A stretch of DNA of 20,230 nucleotides from CAIMDX01 sp041652155 (GCA_041652155.1 JBAZHV010000019.1:1-20230); one strand, 5' to 3'; positions 12,324-19,463 are shown, counted from the first letter of the stretch. Translations and numbers: made by a program. Notes: generated by a model not told the origin, from the sequence alone.

Positions 12324-12457
12324 TTAAACCGCGCGGTTCCACTCAGCTTCCCGAAATATTTCGGACAGCTTTTTGTTTACCTTGGCTTAGTCCCTTTTGG
12401 GGATAGAACTATGGTTGGTGGCCACAGCAATCGCTTCGATAAACATATTCAATTGTT
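12270..12457 (-). promoter_or_regulatory. T-box leader of thrS
   Basis: T-box leaders sense uncharged tRNA: the anticodon reads a specifier triplet and the free 3' end pairs with the UGGN bulge, favouring an antiterminator. Here the minus-strand RNA holds the T-box core TGGAACCGCG (12341-12332). It is framed by GCTGAG and CTCAGC, which form the antiterminator stem. A stem III-like CCGAAATATTTCGG lies just upstream (12364-12351 region), and a terminator follows. UGGA would pair with an acceptor end UCCA. The upstream part is short: about 100 nt from the predicted start to stem III, with a small stem-I-like hairpin (GCCA...TGGC) and a second hairpin (TCCC/GGGA). Two ACC (Thr) triplets lie at 12419-12417 and 12415-12413, but I cannot assign the specifier. 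Confidence 0.85.
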
Positions 12458-12463
12458 GGCTAT

Positions 12464-12492
12464 ATTATATAAAAAAGGTTCCGGCAGGTCAA
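12464..12492 (-). promoter_or_regulatory. Promoter of the thrS leader
   Basis: Minus strand TTGACC (12492-12487), 17-bp spacer, perfect TATAAT (12469-12464). The -35 box contains the TGA stop of the upstream hydrolase gene. Start predicted near 12457. Confidence 0.75.
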
Positions 12493-13325
12493 GCTCGCGG
12501 TCTTTGCCCGGGAAGCGCCAGCTCTTTAACAAATTTCTCTATCTCGTCAGCAACTTCCCTGGCGTTGTTCATAGCCAAAATATGATTGGCATTGCGCAAT
12601 ACCACCAGCTTTGCATTTTTAAGCTTTTTCGCCAGATCGATGGAATATGACAGCGGCAAGACGGTATCCCTATCACCATGTATTATCAACACCGGCACAG
12701 CAACGATATCGGAAAGCGTTTTTCTGGCTATGTCAAAATCGTATATCTGTTTCATATAATAAAGGCACACCCGGATGGTCGTATTTCCTATATCGGCGGC
12801 CATCCTCCTGGCGTCCCAATCCCCTGAATTTGGATAGCGGGAATAATCCACATGATGCCCCGATCTTTTTCCGAAAGGAAGAGAGGACAAAAGTCCTCCG
12901 ACCAAAAACAACGGGGACAAGGTCTTCACCAAAAAAATATCTCTTATCTTAAAGTTGGGGCTTAAAAACACCGCCCCATTCACTGCGTTCTTATAGCGGC
13001 TCAAAAAATCCAAGGCCAAAAGACACCCGTAAGAATGGCCTACCAATAAAATATTATTAAGGTTGTTCTCCTTTGTCAGATCAAAAATATCCGCTGATAT
13101 TTTTTCCAGATCATAGTCGCTGTAATTTGAATATTTCGAGGATCTGCCATGCCCGCGCAGATCAAAGAATAAAAGATTGTAATCGTTGCCGAGCCTCTCG
13201 CCGTAATATTTCCAGGCCGATGAACTTCCGGAAAGGCCATGGATAAAAACCAAGGAAAAACGACCCGGTATAAAATCGTTATGTCGCGAGTATATGCCGT
13301 TCTCTGAAAATTGTTCGACCATCAT
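12489..13325 (-). CDS. Alpha/beta-hydrolase-fold protein
   Basis: The 278-residue protein is a soluble alpha/beta hydrolase. It shows the oxyanion-side HG motif (SLVFIHGLSGSSSAWKYYGE), FDLRGHGRSS, the nucleophile elbow GHSYG (serine near residue 97), the acid strand VPVLIIHGDRDTVLPLSY and the catalytic histidine in ANHILAMNN. A lid region of about 70 residues lies between strand 6 and the acid. The triad Ser-Asp-His is complete. The substrate cannot be read from sequence; esterases, lipases and haloalkane-type hydrolases share this layout. Two adjacent ATG codons (13325 and 13322) are both possible starts. It carries its own promoter and lies head-to-head with the plus-strand coiled-coil gene. 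The thrS promoter overlaps its last codon. Confidence 0.9.
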   Translation of the reverse strand: MMVEQFSENGIYSRHNDFIPGRFSLVFIHGLSGSSSAWKYYGERLGNDYNLLFFDLRGHGRSSKYSNYSDYDLEKISADIFDLTKENNLNNILLVGHSYGCLLALDFLSRYKNAVNGAVFLSPNFKIRDIFLVKTLSPLFLVGGLLSSLPFGKRSGHHVDYSRYPNSGDWDARRMAADIGNTTIRVCLYYMKQIYDFDIARKTLSDIVAVPVLIIHGDRDTVLPLSYSIDLAKKLKNAKLVVLRNANHILAMNNAREVADEIEKFVKELALPGQRPRA

Positions 13326-13340
13326 AATCTTTCTAATGCA

Positions 13341-13369
13341 ATGATAGAACGTCCATCCGAAATAATCAA
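13341..13369 (-). promoter_or_regulatory. Promoter of the hydrolase gene
   Basis: Minus strand TTGATT (13369-13364), 17-bp spacer, TATCAT (13346-13341). Fifteen nucleotides lie between the -10 box and the first ATG, so the leader is about 8 nt. Confidence 0.5.
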
Positions 13370-13416
13370 AATTTGGCGCTAACTAGCCTCAAAACAGTCT
13401 CTTAGCCTCCCTGTAA

Positions 13417-13445
13417 TTGAAAAAATATGCCTCATATCGTACAAT
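13417..13445 (+). promoter_or_regulatory. Promoter of the coiled-coil protein gene, start at or next to the ATG
   Basis: TTGAAA (13417-13422), 17-bp spacer, TACAAT (13440-13445). Only six nucleotides (CAAGGC) separate the -10 box from the ATG at 13452, so the transcript should begin at the start codon itself. Confidence 0.7.
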
Positions 13446-13451
13446 CAAGGC

Positions 13452-14546
13452 ATGGAAAACAAAATTGAAAATCCAACGGAAACCTTAGAGAATAAATTCC
13501 CCGGGAAAGAAAATCCCGAAAAAAAGACGGGCGAGGAAAACCAAGAACAGTCTCCGGGAAATTCCAGCGATAAAACTGGCGAGAACGGGCAGGAAAACCT
13601 TCTGCCGGAAGAAAAAAATGAAAATAAAAAAGATATGCAGAAAGGTCCGGAAGAACGATCTCAAGAAAAAGAACTGTCCCCGCGGGAAAAAATAACCGAT
13701 GTTTTGAATGAATTGAATTATGTCGATCAGAAAATATTCGAGTCCCAAAGATCGATCGCCGAAACCAAAGAAAAATTAGCCGGACTCCAAAAAGATATGG
13801 GTGTCACCCGAACCGACAACAATCCTCCGAGCGCCCAGTTCGATAATGAAAAGATAAAAAAACTCGAAGAAGAGAAAGCCGAGCTGGAGAAACAAAAAAA
13901 GGAATGGATGGAAGAGTACGGCCGGGAAAATTTGCCGGAAGGAACAGCTATAGAGTCTAAAAACGGCGGACGCGAAGCAAAAGCGGATTCGTTCGGAGAA
14001 AAATGGGAAGCGGAAAAAGAAGAGAAGGAGAATAAAGAAGAAGAACTCAAAGAAAGAAAGAGAATGATGCAAGAATGGGAAGAAAGGGCCGTAACCGATT
14101 TTGAAAGAGCGATGAAAAACGATTGGAGGACGTTAGGCGCGATCAACTTAAACGTAACGATCGATATAATGAAATTCCGGGTTCCTCAAGCTATGGAGAG
14201 CAAATCCAAAGATTTTCTTGAGGGAAAGACGGATACTCTCCCCTTTTCCACCGTCTGGATCAAATGGGAAACTACCGGATTGTTCGAAAGAATATTCAAC
14301 AAAAACAAGGTCACAAAACTGGATATAACTTTTGACGATAAGGCAGAGGAACTGGCCAGTCAAAAAGACATAGAGAAAAAAGAAAAAGAAGAGAAAGAAA
14401 AGGAAAATAAAAAGAACGGCCGAGAAGGCGAAAAGGCCGGAACCCCGGAGGAAATAGCAGAAGCTGAATGGAAAGAAAAAGAAGCCGAAGGAACCGAAGA
14501 GAACAAAAACGACAAAACTGAAACAAACCAGCCATCTGCCGTTTGA
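13452..14546 (+). CDS. Highly charged coiled-coil protein, unknown function
   Basis: This is the only complete plus-strand gene. The 364 residues are extremely rich in E, K and N. Residues 1-75 are disordered (NPTETLENKFPGKENPEKKT and on). A coiled coil follows, about 78-160 (LNYVDQKIFESQRSIAETKE; EKIKKLEEEKAELEKQKKEW), then a second charged helix, about 185-215. A less biased central part (about 217-300) contains RAMKNDWRTLGAINLNVTID and FSTVWIKWETTGLFERIFNK, which looks like a small folded domain. The tail is again E/K-rich. No signal peptide or TM helix is visible. I do not recognise a family. Real coding is supported by the promoter, ATG position and a consistent amino-acid style; the reverse frames are F/S-rich shadows. 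A scaffold or nucleoid/cytoskeletal role is possible but unproven. Confidence 0.8.
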   Translation: MENKIENPTETLENKFPGKENPEKKTGEENQEQSPGNSSDKTGENGQENLLPEEKNENKKDMQKGPEERSQEKELSPREKITDVLNELNYVDQKIFESQRSIAETKEKLAGLQKDMGVTRTDNNPPSAQFDNEKIKKLEEEKAELEKQKKEWMEEYGRENLPEGTAIESKNGGREAKADSFGEKWEAEKEEKENKEEELKERKRMMQEWEERAVTDFERAMKNDWRTLGAINLNVTIDIMKFRVPQAMESKSKDFLEGKTDTLPFSTVWIKWETTGLFERIFNKNKVTKLDITFDDKAEELASQKDIEKKEKEEKEKENKKNGREGEKAGTPEEIAEAEWKEKEAEGTEENKNDKTETNQPSAV

Positions 14547-14766
14547 CAGGGGGTGCAATAAAAATTCCGGAATAAAAAAACAACAAATCAAAAAACGATT
14601 TAAGCGCGTCCAATTTTTTAGTTAAATCCAGCCGGATTGATTCGCTGTCGGCTTCGATCCCTGCCGCATAGCTCCTCTTTTGAACGGAAATAAAAAAACC
14701 GAATTAGAAGCGGCCGTTGTTTCGCCGCCGCCCTTGCCGGAGAAAACCAACAAATAATTTTTGATT
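14547..14766. other. Intergenic stretch between convergent genes
   Basis: This separates the plus-strand coiled-coil gene from DUF134. No clear terminator is seen for either; a short palindrome ATTCCGGAAT lies near 14561. On the minus strand a stop-free reading without an ATG (about 14700-14560) gives the protein-like string AAGIEADSESIRLDLTKKLD and then ALKSFFDLL, so a decayed gene is possible. On the minus strand a T7 run near 14694 follows a GC-rich stretch (GCGGC...GCCGC), a weak terminator candidate for the DUF134 operon. Confidence 0.3.
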
Positions 14767-15057
14767 TTATCGTTTGCTATCTGTTTTTATAATTTTTATC
14801 GCTTTTCCGTTAATCAGCGCGTCGGAAATTTTTTGATAGGCCGACGCCAAAATCCTCTGAAAAGTGCTTTGAGAAGTGCCCATTTTCTCCGCGGCCTCTG
14901 TTTGTTCCATTTTTTCTATATTTTTCAACCTTAAAGCTTCGATCTCTTCGACCGTTAATTCTGCGATTTCAAGCTCGCTCATTGGCACGCCGCGCGGCTT
15001 GAAATACGTTATATCGGGATTAAATTCTATTTTTCTGTGAAGTCTTGGCCTTACCAT
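14767..15057 (-). CDS. DUF134 / UPF0251 family DNA-binding protein
   Basis: The 96-residue protein matches the UPF0251 (DUF134) family: basic N-terminus MVRPRLHRKIEFNPDITYFK, then PRGVPMSELEIAELTVEEIE, ALRL, and a sigma-factor-like helix-turn-helix (TEAAEKMGTSQSTFQRILAS). Length is at the short end of the family. Members are predicted transcription regulators and often sit beside PF02579 and ATPase genes in anaerobes, as here. It is the last gene of the cluster, 2 nt behind the CDF transporter. It is a candidate regulator of this operon, possibly through the inverted repeat upstream of the DUF5320 gene; that link is inference. Confidence 0.93.
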   Translation of the reverse strand: MVRPRLHRKIEFNPDITYFKPRGVPMSELEIAELTVEEIEALRLKNIEKMEQTEAAEKMGTSQSTFQRILASAYQKISDALINGKAIKIIKTDSKR

Positions 15058-15059
15058 AT

Positions 15060-16109
15060 TTATTTTCTTTGCAAATTAATTTTACAATTCGGACATTTTA
15101 ATTTAGAACAAGGGACGCCGTGCTCATGCCGTATTTTATACCCGCACTGCGGACAAACGCAATCGCCGCCGGGCCCTTTGCCCTCCGCGCCTTGGATTTT
15201 GTTTTTGAATTTACCCTTTTTCCGCCACCCGAATCCCTTGCCGAATTCCGGTTTGTAATACCCGCTTTCGACTTCATGGCTGGAAATCTGAATAGATACA
15301 TAGCGCAAATTATCAATTTCAGCCATTAGCGCTTCCCTTAAGGCGTCGGAAATCTTTTCCGCTTCCTCCACTTTCAAATTTTTCGGAAGAGTAATTTCCA
15401 AGTTCGCGGTTGCGACTGATCCCTTTTTCTGCGTTTTAAGCGAGACGATGTCGATATTTTGGCTTTTGGCGATAGACTTTATTTCTTTCTCGATTTCCGG
15501 CCCGGCGGAAACATCCAGCAAAGAATCGGCCGCTTCTTTCCCGAGCGAAAACGATTCTTTGACGATGTAAATACCGATCAATAAAGCCAAAGCCGCGTCG
15601 GCATAAATCCAATACCGCGCCAATAATAATCCCGCCAAAACCGCCAGCGAAGCGAAAACATCAACCCGGGAATGTATGCCGTCCGAAATCAGGCTGATCG
15701 AATTTTCTTTCTTTCCGAAATGGATTTTCAAGCGGGCCATTATTTCATTAACGGCCGCCGAAATGACCATCACGCCAAGGGCCAGATGATCAACGATAAT
15801 TTTCCCAGGCTGCGAAAAACCGCGATAAGCTTCATAGATAATCCAAATGCCGGTAATAAAAAGAATTAAAGTAATTAATAATCCGGACAAAACTTCAAAT
15901 TTATAATGGCCGTAAGGATGCCTCTCGTCTTGCGGTTTTTTTGAAATTATAATTCCGGCATAACCGATAGCCGAAGAAAAAACATCCATTAAAGAGTGGG
16001 TTCCTTCCGCCAGAATAGCGGCTGAATTGGAAATAAAACCGATAATGATCTTGCCTCCGGCCAGAATTGCGTTGGCCGCGATTGCAATTAATGATATTTT
16101 TTCTTTCAT
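15060..16109 (-). CDS. Cation diffusion facilitator (CDF) transporter with C-terminal zinc ribbon
   Basis: CDF proteins export divalent metals (Zn, Fe, Mn, Co) from the cytoplasm by proton antiport. The 349-residue protein has six predicted membrane segments. The metal-site pairs are H38/D42 in TM2 (EGTHSLMDVFSS) and H146/D150 in TM5 (SDGIHSRVDVFAS), with the conserved PYGHYKFE loop between. A cytoplasmic ferredoxin-like domain follows (about 205-285). The last 60 residues are unusual: a basic linker, then CVCPQCGYKIRHEHGVPCSK and LKCPNCKINL, a four-cysteine (two CxxC) ribbon likely to bind Zn or Fe. His/Asp in both pairs is compatible with Zn, but specificity is not certain. It overlaps the upstream ATPase gene by 4 nt, indicating translational coupling. 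Confidence 0.94.
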   Translation of the reverse strand: MKEKISLIAIAANAILAGGKIIIGFISNSAAILAEGTHSLMDVFSSAIGYAGIIISKKPQDERHPYGHYKFEVLSGLLITLILFITGIWIIYEAYRGFSQPGKIIVDHLALGVMVISAAVNEIMARLKIHFGKKENSISLISDGIHSRVDVFASLAVLAGLLLARYWIYADAALALLIGIYIVKESFSLGKEAADSLLDVSAGPEIEKEIKSIAKSQNIDIVSLKTQKKGSVATANLEITLPKNLKVEEAEKISDALREALMAEIDNLRYVSIQISSHEVESGYYKPEFGKGFGWRKKGKFKNKIQGAEGKGPGGDCVCPQCGYKIRHEHGVPCSKLKCPNCKINLQRK

Positions 16110-16987
16110 TTCACGATTTGTTCGATCCTATTGATTATGCCTTGGAAAATCTCCGCGTACTGCGGGCTTGCTATTGCCGGAGGCTGATTTTTAAGCGCGG
16201 CATCGACGAAATCTTTCCGATAAGGGATTTTGCCGATGACCGGCGCGCCATTTTGGGCGGCAAACTTTTCAATTTCGGCGCAAAAATCGTTTTGCAGATC
16301 GAATTTGTTGATAACAATCCCGTGCTTGATCTCGAAATGCCGCGCCAAATAAAGCACTCTTTTTAAATCATGCAAAGCCGATGGCGTCGGTTCGGTCACC
16401 CCCACGATGTAATCCGTACCCACCAGCGATGCGATCACCGGGCATCCGACTCCAGCCGCGGAATCGATCAGGATTATTTCCGAGTTCAGCCGCTGGCTTT
16501 CCTTTTGCACATGTTTTCTTACTTCGGCCACGACTTCCCCGGAAGCCAATTCTCCCAGTTTCAATTCCCCGGAAACCAAATCAACACCATAATTTCTGCC
16601 GCTGTAAATCTCGCCGATCTCTTTTTCCCCGGTTGAAATCGCGTTTTCCGGGCAAACCAGCGAGCAAGCCTTGCATCCAATGCAAATCTCCCTAACGAAC
16701 GCGGGGTATTTATTTTTAACGAATACGATCGCGTTTTGCTTGCAAACCGAGGCGCATTTGCCGCATTTAGAGCACTTGGAAAAATCCCACTTTGGGATCG
16801 GCTGGTAAATTTTTATCGGATTTTCCCTCTTGGCCCCCAGCAACAAATGGTCATTGGGACATTCAACATCGGCATCCGCCAGCAAAGTTTTTTTGCGCCG
16901 CGCGAATTCCACCGCCAGCGACACCGCCGCCATTGATTTTCCCGTGCCGCCTTTGCCGCCGGTAACCGCGATCTTCAAGCTTTTCAT
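16106..16987 (-). CDS. MinD-superfamily P-loop ATPase with inserted [4Fe-4S] ferredoxin domain
   Basis: The 293-residue protein belongs to the ParA/MinD class (COG1149 type). It has the deviant Walker A GGKGGTGKS (residues 10-18), ADADVECPNDHLLLG, then an inserted bacterial ferredoxin (about 67-116) with two CxxCxxC...C sets (CSKCGKCASVC and CIGCKACSLVCP). It continues with the switch/Walker B region IILIDSAAGVGCPVIASLVG and the VTEPTPSALHDLKR motif. Relatives are found in anaerobic bacteria and archaea next to PF02579 proteins and are thought to act in Fe-S or Mo-containing cluster assembly. Anaerobes often carry two such ATPases in tandem; only one is present here. It overlaps both neighbours by 4 nt. 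Confidence 0.95.
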   Translation of the reverse strand: MKSLKIAVTGGKGGTGKSMAAVSLAVEFARRKKTLLADADVECPNDHLLLGAKRENPIKIYQPIPKWDFSKCSKCGKCASVCKQNAIVFVKNKYPAFVREICIGCKACSLVCPENAISTGEKEIGEIYSGRNYGVDLVSGELKLGELASGEVVAEVRKHVQKESQRLNSEIILIDSAAGVGCPVIASLVGTDYIVGVTEPTPSALHDLKRVLYLARHFEIKHGIVINKFDLQNDFCAEIEKFAAQNGAPVIGKIPYRKDFVDAALKNQPPAIASPQYAEIFQGIINRIEQIVK

Positions 16988-17343
16988 AATTTATGTTCTT
17001 CGCAAGCGTCGCCAGCGCCCGCCTTTTTTAATTTGCCGCTTTTCCACGCCTCGAAAATATGCTTTACCTCTTTTTCTTTGCAAGCATAAACATCGATCCC
17101 CAGATCGGCGCAAAGCTTGATGGCGCGCGGGCCCACCTCGCCGCAAAGCAAAACAGTTGCCCCGCGGCTTTTGATCAGCTCCGGCGGCAATCCTTCGCCG
17201 CCCATATGTTCGCTGGTATTTTGAATTATTTCAACAACTTCGCCGCGCTCGTTAAGGATCGTATAGGTCGAACACCGGCCGAAATGATCGGCAACTTCAT
17301 CATCTATTCCTTTTCTGCCGTTGGTAGGGATGGCTATTTTCAT
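16984..17343 (-). CDS. NifX/NifB-type cofactor-binding protein (PF02579), copy 2
   Basis: The 119-residue protein has the PF02579 fold signature: MKIAIPTNGRKGIDDEVADH, FGRCSTYTI, the HMGGEGLPPELIKSRGATVL stretch, and LCGEVGPRAIKLCADLGIDV. Family members carry metal-sulfur clusters (the dinitrogenase FeMo-cofactor carriers NafY/NifX, and the orange protein that holds a Mo-Cu-S cluster). No nitrogenase genes are present, so a nif role is unlikely. Cysteines at FGRC and LLCGE and the extra tail DACEEHKL are candidate ligands. It begins one base after the stop of copy 1 and overlaps the ATPase gene by 4 nt. The two copies are only moderately similar and may form a heterodimer; that is inference. 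Confidence 0.93.
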   Translation of the reverse strand: MKIAIPTNGRKGIDDEVADHFGRCSTYTILNERGEVVEIIQNTSEHMGGEGLPPELIKSRGATVLLCGEVGPRAIKLCADLGIDVYACKEKEVKHIFEAWKSGKLKKAGAGDACEEHKL

Positions 17344-17344
17344 A

Positions 17345-17683
17345 TTAGTTTGTTTTCTTTAACTGGCCGCTAATAAAATTTTGGACAGCATCCTCGCCCG
17401 CGCCGTCAAAATAATACGTTTCGATATTAAATTGCTTCAAAACATCGGCGGCGCGCGGGCCGATATTTTGCGCGATCACCGCGTTGACATCCATTTCAGC
17501 CAAAAACTTGGCGGCGGCAATCCCCGCCCCTCCGGTTTGGTCGCTATTCGCGTTTTCTTGCGCCTGGATCTCGCCGATTTCCTTGCCGTTGATCTCAACG
17601 ATCAAAAAATACGGGCACCGGCCGAACAATTCGGACACCCGATCCCCTAATTCGCGGCCGCTTGAGCTAATCGCTATTTTCAT
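17345..17683 (-). CDS. NifX/NifB-type cofactor-binding protein (PF02579), copy 1
   Basis: The 112-residue PF02579 protein shows MKIAISSSGRELGDRVSELF, GRCPYFLIVEI, the QTGGAGIAAAKFLAEMDVNA segment and NIGPRAADVLKQFNIETYYF. It keeps the FGRC cysteine but lacks the second cysteine and the HMGGEG histidine seen in copy 2 (QTGGAG here), so the two may bind cofactor differently. Length is normal. It starts 36 nt behind the CcdA-like fusion gene. The leader between them contains a small GC-rich hairpin (CGCGC/GCGCG) followed by an A7 run before the ATG, with GCGAGG as a poor Shine-Dalgarno. Confidence 0.92.
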   Translation of the reverse strand: MKIAISSSGRELGDRVSELFGRCPYFLIVEINGKEIGEIQAQENANSDQTGGAGIAAAKFLAEMDVNAVIAQNIGPRAADVLKQFNIETYYFDGAGEDAVQNFISGQLKKTN

Positions 17684-17719
17684 ATTTTTTTCGCGCCTCG
17701 CAAAAGCGCGGATTATTGA

Positions 17720-19021
17720 TTATCCGAACATCAGCCATTCCGGCTTCAAAATAAGCAAAATACCGATACAAAGGAGCACCAACCCTCCAATCAGCCGCGA
17801 AAAACGCGCGTATTTGGTTGTAATGCCTGTTAGTTCCATAGTGATCATTGCCGCAAAAAATACGAACAGATCGTCAATCATAAAAAAGAAGACATAAAGC
17901 GACAAATAAGCATACCTTTGCGCTTCCGAGACGCTATTGATCGCCAATATCTGCGCGTATACCGCAGGCAATCCCGCCGAGCATATCAGTTCAACCATAT
18001 TGATGGCAACAGCCAAGACAACGACTCCTCCAAGCGCCAGCCAAAAACTTTGCATCCTAACGGCATTTTTAATTTTTTCAAAAACATTCCGCCTTTTTTC
18101 ATCTCCCGCGACTTTGCATCCGCCGCTTTTATTCCATATGAATTCGCGGATGCTGTACGCACCCCCGGCCAGCGCCAATCCTCCAATAGCCAGCCTTATC
18201 CAAATAATAAAACCTAAAAATAAAATAAGGTTAAGCCAAGCGGCCATAAAAAAGAAATAAACCAAAGCTGAAGAAAAAACAAAAGCGCCTCCGAATATCC
18301 ACATTCTTTTTTTGTCTCTAACCTCTAAAAGAAGGCTGATCAAAAACAGCAACGCCCACATTGCGCAAGGATTAAAGCCGTCAAGAATTCCCATAATTGC
18401 CGTGATAACTGGAAGCGAAAATGACGCCGCATCCAGTTCCCCATAAAAAGGAACTTTAATCTTTATTTCTCTTGATCCGGCTGTTTCCGAAAAATCTTCC
18501 GCGCCAAGGCCGTCTTCTGGTCCCGCCAGCCCGACGATATTTCCGGTTTCCTCGTTTTTTTCGGATTGCTGAAAAGGCTCGCTTCCCTGTTCTTGGCCTT
18601 TCAAGGACTTGATCCCGGCAATCGCCGCTATAGAATCGGCGCAAGACTGCAAAGAGCACTCTTTAACCCTCCTCTCTATCCCCTCCGAAATTGATCCCTC
18701 GATATAACCGATAAAATAACTGTCATTCACAACAAGGAACGGGACCATCCCGTTGTCAGCGTTAAGCGCTTTGGCGGTTTTTTTTAAAATTTCCAGATTC
18801 CCGCCGTTCTTATAAATCTCAAATTCATAAATTTCAAGCGAAGGATATCGAGCCTCAAGCCCGCTTAAAAACTGCCTCTCCTGGTGGCAATGCGGGCAGC
18901 CTTCGCCGTAAAAAAAATAAGCTGAAACCGGGAACGGATCGGAAGCCAAAACCGTTGCCGGGAATACGGCAAAAAATAAAAATAACGCAACTATTGTTTT
19001 CAGCCTCTTTGCCATAATCAA
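17720..19021 (-). CDS. Periplasmic thioredoxin-like domain fused to CcdA/DsbD-like membrane domain
   Basis: A 433-residue two-part protein. Residues 4-27 form a signal peptide or anchor (AKRLKTIVALFLFFAVFPAT, then VLAS). A glutaredoxin/thioredoxin-like domain follows with CPHC at 42-45 and cis-proline in MVPF (P94). A linker of about 65 E/G/S-rich residues leads to a membrane domain (about 203-433) with six segments. Its cysteines C219 (DGFNPCAMW) and C347 (VELICSAGLP) match the redox pair of CcdA/DsbD transmembrane domains. Such proteins carry electrons from cytoplasmic thioredoxin across the membrane to extracytoplasmic thiols. The cytoplasmic donor may be the thioredoxin encoded directly upstream, whose gene overlaps by 4 nt. 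A second start (ATG at 19015) is equally possible. Confidence 0.9.
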   Translation of the reverse strand: MIMAKRLKTIVALFLFFAVFPATVLASDPFPVSAYFFYGEGCPHCHQERQFLSGLEARYPSLEIYEFEIYKNGGNLEILKKTAKALNADNGMVPFLVVNDSYFIGYIEGSISEGIERRVKECSLQSCADSIAAIAGIKSLKGQEQGSEPFQQSEKNEETGNIVGLAGPEDGLGAEDFSETAGSREIKIKVPFYGELDAASFSLPVITAIMGILDGFNPCAMWALLFLISLLLEVRDKKRMWIFGGAFVFSSALVYFFFMAAWLNLILFLGFIIWIRLAIGGLALAGGAYSIREFIWNKSGGCKVAGDEKRRNVFEKIKNAVRMQSFWLALGGVVVLAVAINMVELICSAGLPAVYAQILAINSVSEAQRYAYLSLYVFFFMIDDLFVFFAAMITMELTGITTKYARFSRLIGGLVLLCIGILLILKPEWLMFG

Positions 19022-19284
19022 CGATCTTTGTTCGCGTTAATAACTTCTAACAGCTCTTTTTTCTCGATCTCTCCGGTTAAACGGGCCAGCTCCGTTCCAT
19101 TATCGTCCAAAAAAATAAAAGTTGGAAGAGCCGAAACGCCGTGGTCTTCCGCTTGTTTTTTGTCATTATCAAAATCATAGTATTCGGTTTTAAGCCAAGG
19201 CAGTTCTGATTCTATCTCCTTCCAGCGAGGCCTCATAATTACGCATCCCGGGCACCATACGGCGCCGAATTTTAATATTTTCAT
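19018..19284 (-). CDS. Thioredoxin
   Basis: This small cytoplasmic thioredoxin-fold protein has 88 residues, shorter than classical TrxA (about 105). The active site is WCPGC (W10, C11, C14) rather than WCGPC. The cis-proline lies in VSALPTFIFLDD and the C-terminal strand-turn-strand in TELARLTGEIEKKELLEVI. No signal peptide is present. Its stop overlaps the start of the membrane fusion protein by 4 nt, so the pair is translated together. It probably passes electrons to the C219/C347 pair of that protein. It opens the tightly packed part of the operon. Confidence 0.93.
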   Translation of the reverse strand: MKILKFGAVWCPGCVIMRPRWKEIESELPWLKTEYYDFDNDKKQAEDHGVSALPTFIFLDDNGTELARLTGEIEKKELLEVINANKDR

Positions 19285-19304
19285 TTTAATGGTTGATCGA
19301 TTTT

Positions 19305-19334
19305 ATTATAAAAATTAAAAAAACTCCTGAAAAA
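19305..19334 (-). promoter_or_regulatory. Possible internal promoter of the thioredoxin gene
   Basis: A perfect TATAAT (19310-19305) lies 20 nt before the ATG, but the -35 (TTCAGG at 17 bp) is weak and the whole region is T-rich. Just upstream CAGTT-TTTT-AACTG followed by T6 (about 19349-19330) could act as a weak terminator for the DUF5320 transcript. Confidence 0.3.
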
Positions 19335-19421
19335 ACAGTTAAAAAACTGGAATCTCGGCTAGCAATTCAATGAAATATTATCATTGTTACTTAAATAGTA
19401 AATTTATTTTTTCCAGAATTC

Positions 19422-19449
19422 AATAGCCTCTTTTGTAAAAGAGGCTATT
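19422..19449. other. 13-bp hairpin directly behind the DUF5320 gene
   Basis: AATAGCCTCTTTT (19422-19434) and AAAAGAGGCTATT (19437-19449) pair perfectly with only two bases between them (real loop about 4 nt). No T-run follows on the minus strand, so it may be a processing or partial stop site between DUF5320 and the thioredoxin operon. Confidence 0.7.
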
Positions 19450-19463
19450 TGAAATACGCCTGG

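Noticed and set aside
14148..14591. Phe/Leu-rich minus-strand frames that look like membrane proteins
   Set aside because: They are antisense to the E/K-rich coiled-coil gene; GAA/AAA codons read backwards give TTC/TTT, so the hydrophobicity is an artefact.
16984..17683. PF02579 proteins as evidence for nitrogen fixation
   Set aside because: No nitrogenase structural gene, NifB radical-SAM domain or other nif gene is present; the family is broad.
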